Positions 60,094 to 64,000 of a DNA stretch of 64,000 bases are shown piece after piece (the stretch's first letter is position 1; each line of letters begins with the position of its first letter). This DNA is from Micromonospora sediminimaris (GTDB taxonomy: Bacteria > Actinomycetota > Actinomycetes > Mycobacteriales > Micromonosporaceae). The translations under genes and the position numbers were made by a program. Location of the stretch: contig FOLJ01000003.1 in the NCBI GenBank assembly GCA_900112325.1, positions 426,564 to 490,563 of the forward strand, given 5' to 3'. The notes under the pieces were generated by a model, which made no database searches, was not told the origin of the DNA, and worked only from the letters and a program-made list of their open reading frames with translations.

Positions 60094-63000
60094 CAGGGGT
60101 TCCCCTCTCCGTCGCCGGTGGACCCGGGCGGCTCGACCGGCACCCCGGGGGTGACCGCCGGCGGTAGAACACCCGGCACGATGCCGGCCCTGGTGCGGTA
60201 ATCCTGCACCAGTTCCCGCAGCGCCGCGCCGGTGGGCCGACGCCCCGGTCGCACGTCACAGGTGCCGATCTTGCTCTCCTGGATCAGGACGTTCGGGTCC
60301 AGGGTGATGCCGAACAGGTCGTTGGCCGAGTCGCCGGTGACCAGTCCCTCGAAGCCGAAGTGGTACGGCAGCCACAGCTGTTGGATCACCCGGCCGTCCA
60401 CCGTCAGCGGCGCCAACCGGTCGGTGACCAGCACCCGGGCCTCGATCGCCGCGCGAGCGGTGATCAGGTGCGCCCACCCGAGATGGGTCAGCCCGGCCAG
60501 CGTCGCCAGCTCCGGCGACACCTCCACGAACATCTCCGGTTGCAGTTCCGCCAACGGCGCGACGGTCCGGCTCATCCCGCCCGCGGTGTGGTGTTCGGTG
60601 AGCCGGCTGACCGTGAACACGTACGGGAAGACCTCGTCGTGCTGCTGCGGCGGGCTCGGGTTCGTCGAGTTCACCGGGTGGTCGTACCTCTTGCGGGTCG
60701 GGTTGGCCTGCTGGCCGTAGAGCGGATTACGCACCGGCGACTCGGCCGGCTCGTAGTGCGTCGGCAGCGGCCCGTCCAGCACCCCGCTGGGCGCGTACAG
60801 CCAGCCCTTGCCGTCGGACTGCATGATGAACGGATCGTCACCGGCCAGCGCCGCCGGCCCCGTGGCACCCTCCGGCGGCCGGTACGACGGCGGTTTCGTC
60901 ACCTCGAAGTCGGGCACGTCGCGACCGGTCCACCGGCCAGCGTCGGCGTCCCACCACACGTACCGTTTGCGCTCGCTCCACGGGCGGCCCTGCGGGTCGG
61001 CGGAGGCCCGGTTGTAGAGCATCCGCCGGTTCGCCGGCCACGCCCAGCCCCACTCGGCGGCCACCCAGTCCTGCTCGTGCCCGGGCCGACGCCGGGCCGC
61101 CTGGTTCACACCGTCGGCGTAGACGCCGGTGTAGATCCAGCAGCCGATCGCGGTCGTCCCGTCGTCGCGGGCCTGCGTAAAGGTCGACAACGGACGGCCA
61201 CTGACCGTGTCGTATCCGTTGATTTCCCGCAGCACCGCCTCGGCGTCCGGCTCGGCGAGCCGGCCGTGCGTGGGATAGTCCCAGGTCAGGTCGAGCAGCG
61301 CCCGGTCGCGCGGCAGGGTCGAGCCGGCCAGCTTCTCCCGGATCCGGCGCCCCAGGTGGTAGAAGAACCACAGCTCGGAGCGGGCGTCGCCGGGCGGGTC
61401 GACGGCCTTCTCCCGCCACTGCAGCAGCCGCTGGGTCTGGGTGAACGTGCCCTCCTTCTCCACATGGGAGGCGGCCGGCAGGAAGAACACCTCGGTGGCG
61501 CACTGCTCCGGCACGATCTCACCGGTGGCAACCTCGGGGCCACGCTGCCAGAAGGTCGCACTCTCGATCATGAACAGGTCGCGTACGACCAGCCAGTCGA
61601 GGTTGGCCATGCCCAACCGCTGGGCCCGGCCGTGCGCCGAGCCGACCGCCGGGTTCTGGCCGAGCAGGAAGTACCCCTTCACCTTGCCGTCGATCATGTT
61701 GAGCACCTGCTGGTAGGTGCCGTGATCGCCGGTGAGCCGGGGCAGATGGCCGTAACCGAAGTCGTTCTCCGGTGTCGCCGCGTCTCCCCAGTACGCCTTG
61801 AGCAGGCTGGCGGCGTAGGCGCGGGCACCGCCCCAGAAACCCTTCTGACCGGGGTGCCGGATGCTGTCCACCCAGGCGTCGAAGTCGGGATGCTGGGCGT
61901 GGTGCGGCATCGGCAGATAACCCGGCAGCAGGTTGAACAGAGTCGGGATGTCGGTGGAGCCCTGGATGCTGGCGTGCCCGCGCAGCGCCATCACCCCACC
62001 ACCGGGCCGCCCCACGTTGCCCAGCAGCAGTTGGATGATCGCCCCGGTGCGGATGTACTGCACGCCGACGGTGTGCTGGGTCCAGCCGACCGAGTAGATC
62101 AGGCAGCCGGTGCGTTCCCGCCCGGAGTTCTCCGTCCAGGCGCGGGCCAATTCCAGGAACTTCTCCCGGGGGATGCCGCAGACCCGTTCCACCATCTCCG
62201 GCGTGTAGCGGGCGAAGTGCCGCTTGAGGATCTGGTACACGCAGCGCGGATGTTGCAGCGTGTCGTCCCGCTGGACCTGCCGGGACACCGGGGCACCGTG
62301 CGACTCGTGGCGCAGGCCCGCCGCGGTCTCCCGCTCACGGGCGGTGTGCCCGCTGCCGGAGTCCCGCTCGTGGCCCGCGTACTGCCAGCTGTCCTGCACG
62401 TAGCTGGCGGTCGCCGGGTCGAAGCCGGAGAAGAGCCCGTCGGCGTCCTCGGCATCCACGAAGTCGTCACTGACGATCGTCGCGGCGTTGGTGTACGCCA
62501 GCACGTACTCCCGGAAATCCAGCTCGTTGCTGAGGATGTGGTTCACCACCGCGCCCAGCAGCGCGATGTCGGTGCCCGCCCGGATCGGCAGGTAGGCGTC
62601 GGCGACCGCGCTGGTGCGGGTGAACCGCGGGTCGACGTGGAAGACCTTGGCCCCACGCCGTTTCGCCTCCATCACCCACTGGAAGCCCACCGGATGGGCC
62701 TCGGCCATGTTCGAGCCCTGGATGACGATGACGTCGGCGTTCGCCACGTCCTGCTGAAAATCCGTCGCGCCACCGCGACCGAAGCTGGCCCCCAGACCGG
62801 GGACGGTGGCGGAGTGTCAAATACGGGCCTGGTTCTCGATCTGAAGCGCCCCCATCGCGGTGAACAGCTTCTTGATGAGGTAGTTCTCCTCGTTGTCCAG
62901 GGTGGCCCCGCCCAGGCTGGCGATCCCCAGCGTGCGGTTCAACGGCCGGCCCTCGGCGTCGACGTCCTCCCACGTCTCGGCCCGGGCCGCGAGCACCCGA

Positions 63001-63386
63001 TCGGCGATCATGTCGAGTGCCGTGTCGAGGTCCAGGTCCTCCCACTCGGTGCCGTACGGCCGCCGGTAGCGCACCGTGGTCTGGCGCAGCGGGCTGGTGA
63101 CCAGGCTCCGGCTGGCGGCGCCCTTCGGGCAGAGCCGACCCCGGGAGATGGGGCTGTCCGGATCACCCTCGATCTGCGTGACCTGGTCGTCGGTGACGAA
63201 GACCCGTTGCCCGCAGCCGACGGCACAGTACGGGCAGACGGAACGGGCCACCCGGTCGGCGCCCTCCGTGCGGGCGGTCAACTCGGCACTGCGGTTCGAG
63301 CACGCCGCAGCGCCCCGGCCCAACGGGTCGGTGCCGGTGAGCTGCCGGTAGACCGGCCAGCCCAGCAACCTGTCCCGCAGCCCCAC
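60093..63386 (-). CDS. fdhA: Formate dehydrogenase catalytic subunit, selenoprotein
   Basis: This molybdo/tungsto-bis-MGD formate dehydrogenase oxidises formate to CO2. The frame has 1,098 codons including an in-frame UGA (62819–62817) read as selenocysteine 190. Before it lies the [4Fe–4S] site (Cys51, 54, 58, 86: SVCPYCAVGCG … GRLCPKG) and the IENQARI segment; after it come HSATVPGLGASFGRGGATDF and ADVIVIQGSNMAEAHPVGFQW. Sec occupies the usual active-site position and is followed by the family His. The GTG at 63386 has GGAGGT upstream. Standard gene callers would split it in two. fdhB follows, overlapping by a base. Confidence 0.95.
62768..62819 (-). promoter_or_regulatory. SECIS element and Sec UGA codon in fdhA
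   Basis: Downstream of the UGA (62819–62817), CCCC-GGUCU-GGGG (62802–62790) forms an apical hairpin with the GGUCU loop that SelB recognises. The loop starts 18 nt after the UGA, the spacing I recall for E. coli fdhF. Outer arms CGCCACCG/CGGTGGCG (62811–62804 and 62775–62768) are also complementary. Confidence 0.88.
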
Positions 63387-63780
63387 GCTCGACACCTCCG
63401 GTGTTGACCTTAGGACAGCGCGCCGAGATCGGCGACCCACCTTTCGGAACCACATCACGACGTCGCCCCCGGCCCGATCTCGGGCCGGGGGCGACGAAGG
63501 TGCCGGTGTGCAGGTCGCCTCTCGGCGAGTGGCGCGACGCGGCTCCAGCCGAACGGTATTCCGCGAAGGCAATTTAGGTGAGGCCCGGGGACACTTGACA
63601 CACCGACACCCGAGTCAACAGGTTACCCGCTCTGCTTCTTCCTACCCCTATGGTGAGCGCCGCCACAGTAGGGCCGGCACTATCTGAAGATGCCGCTGGC
63701 CGGCACCCGGTGTGTCGGGTGCCGGCCAGCGGTTCTTGCTCCCCCTGTGGAGGAATGTCTTCGGTTATCGGGTGGTGGGG
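63387..63780. other. 394-bp intergenic region upstream of fdhA
   Basis: No gene is recognised. It holds the fdhA promoter region (a TTGACT-like box on the minus strand at 63618–63613) and a perfect 17-bp-stem hairpin (63693–63709 with 63716–63732, 6-nt loop) 48 bp past the next gene's stop. Confidence 0.5.
63693..63732 (-). terminator. Perfect 17-bp-stem hairpin terminator
   Basis: CCGCTGGCCGGCACCCG (63693–63709) pairs fully with 63716–63732 across a GTGTGT loop. It lies 48 nt past the stop of the truncated gene at the window edge and upstream of the fdhA promoter, so it likely ends that transcript. Only a weak U-rich tract follows. Confidence 0.7.
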
Positions 63781-64000
63781 TCAGCTGGTCCAGTGTTCGG
63801 CGACGAGGTCGGCGGCCTGCTGTTCCCACTGGGCGTAGTGGTCGGGGTAGGCCGACACCTGCACGGTCTGCGCGGCCTGGGTGAGGGGCATGTCCTGCCA
63901 GCCGTCGACCTGCTTCAGGCCCTTCAGGAACGCCAGGGTCGAGTACTCGGGGTCGGTGATCTGCTCCACCGTGCCCCAACCCGACGACGGGCGCTGCTGG
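63781..64000 (-). CDS. C-terminal fragment of a probable cell-wall-associated hydrolase
   Basis: The 5' end lies beyond the window, so this is a partial gene. The visible C terminus reads QQRPSSGWGTVEQITDPEYS then TLAFLKGLKQVDGWQDMPLTQAAQTVQVSAYPDHYAQWEQQAADLVAEHW. The FQQRPSxGWG…WExMPLTxAAQxVQxSAxPDxYxxWE pattern is common at the C terminus of actinobacterial peptidoglycan-binding or M23/NlpC-like proteins and phage-derived lysin modules. Which catalytic domain precedes it cannot be seen. It is terminated by a hairpin before fdhA. Confidence 0.6.
   Translation of the reverse strand, partial: QQRPSSGWGTVEQITDPEYSTLAFLKGLKQVDGWQDMPLTQAAQTVQVSAYPDHYAQWEQQAADLVAEHWTS

Noticed and set aside
62747..62819. 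fdhA appearing as two genes or a nonsense-mutated pseudogene
   Set aside because: Both halves are in phase, the UGA is at the FDH Sec site, a SECIS hairpin follows and selA, selB and tRNA-Sec are adjacent, so the stop is recoded.
60360..63407. A 1,015-codon frame antisense to fdhA
   Set aside because: Shadow frame with no recognisable motif; it also ignores the well-supported selenoprotein on the other strand.
1..64000. CRISPR array, rRNA operon or insertion sequence
   Set aside because: No regularly spaced repeats, rRNA-like segments or transposase frames were seen. The only array-like feature is the short tandem repeat at 52537–52620.

Overview
The window reads as the chromosome of a very GC-rich actinomycete, most likely a Micromonospora-like member of the Micromonosporaceae. 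The pointers are pervasive G/C third codon positions, frequent GTG starts, actinobacterial small families (DUF5999, DUF1062), a pgsA–DUF881–DUF1290–DUF881–gcvH–garA–ftsR–DUF151–resR gene order like that around Mycobacterium tuberculosis Rv1822–Rv1830, and an HspR-type (HAIR) operator. There are no rRNA genes, CRISPR arrays or recognisable insertion sequences. The only tRNA gene is tRNA-Sec. All assignments rest on reading sequence motifs; no database search was run.

Region 1 (0–5.5 kb): a DUF1062 protein, an HNH nuclease-like gene and a tyrosine recombinase, then an FkbM methyltransferase, a GT39-type membrane glycosyltransferase and an hsp20 gene behind a textbook HAIR operator. Region 2 (5.5–13.6 kb): a small secreted/anchored protein and a four-gene ABC export locus (two FtsX/MacB-type permeases, two ATPases). 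A perfect 26-bp tandem duplication has rebuilt the translational-coupling junction between the two ATPases. Region 3 (13.6–20.4 kb): thymidine kinase, a UMF1-type MFS transporter, a glycerophosphodiester phosphodiesterase, an unrecognised three-gene membrane cassette whose last two products share a GNQAVG tag, and an acyltransferase.

Region 4 (20.4–34.2 kb): cytochrome bd oxidase (cydAB) behind a multi-half-site operator, a divergent MarR pair with OsmC, an Eis-like acetyltransferase, a PrxQ/Bcp peroxiredoxin, an SDR, a lipoprotein, an isochorismatase-type hydrolase, a second tyrosine recombinase whose start codon sits in a perfect inverted repeat, folD, an EEP-family hydrolase, a TauE/SafE permease and peptide deformylase. 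Region 5 (34.2–48.7 kb): pabB, DUF5999, then a long minus-strand block. It runs from pgsA through the DUF881/DUF1290 genes, gcvH, garA, ftsR, DUF151 and resR-like genes to a truncated haemoglobin–flavohaemoprotein–DivIVA operon, a sirtuin, and gcvP under a single-aptamer glycine riboswitch.

Region 6 (48.9–54.8 kb): a MarR/SpoIIE-phosphatase pair, a SAM-dependent methyltransferase of the DUF574 type, a tandem universal stress protein, several small proteins and an endonuclease III-like protein lacking the usual catalytic lysine. Region 7 (54.8–63.4 kb) is the most striking: a compact selenocysteine island on the minus strand, fdhA–fdhB–fdhC–selC–selA–selB. The formate dehydrogenase catalytic subunit is interrupted by an in-frame UGA (Sec190), followed after 18 nt by a GGUCU apical loop on a hairpin, i.e. 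a bacterial SECIS. The substrate enzyme, the tRNA, the Ser-to-Sec converting enzyme and the dedicated elongation factor are all encoded within 8.6 kb; selD and fdhD are not in the window. The window ends in a truncated gene for a probable cell-wall-associated protein.
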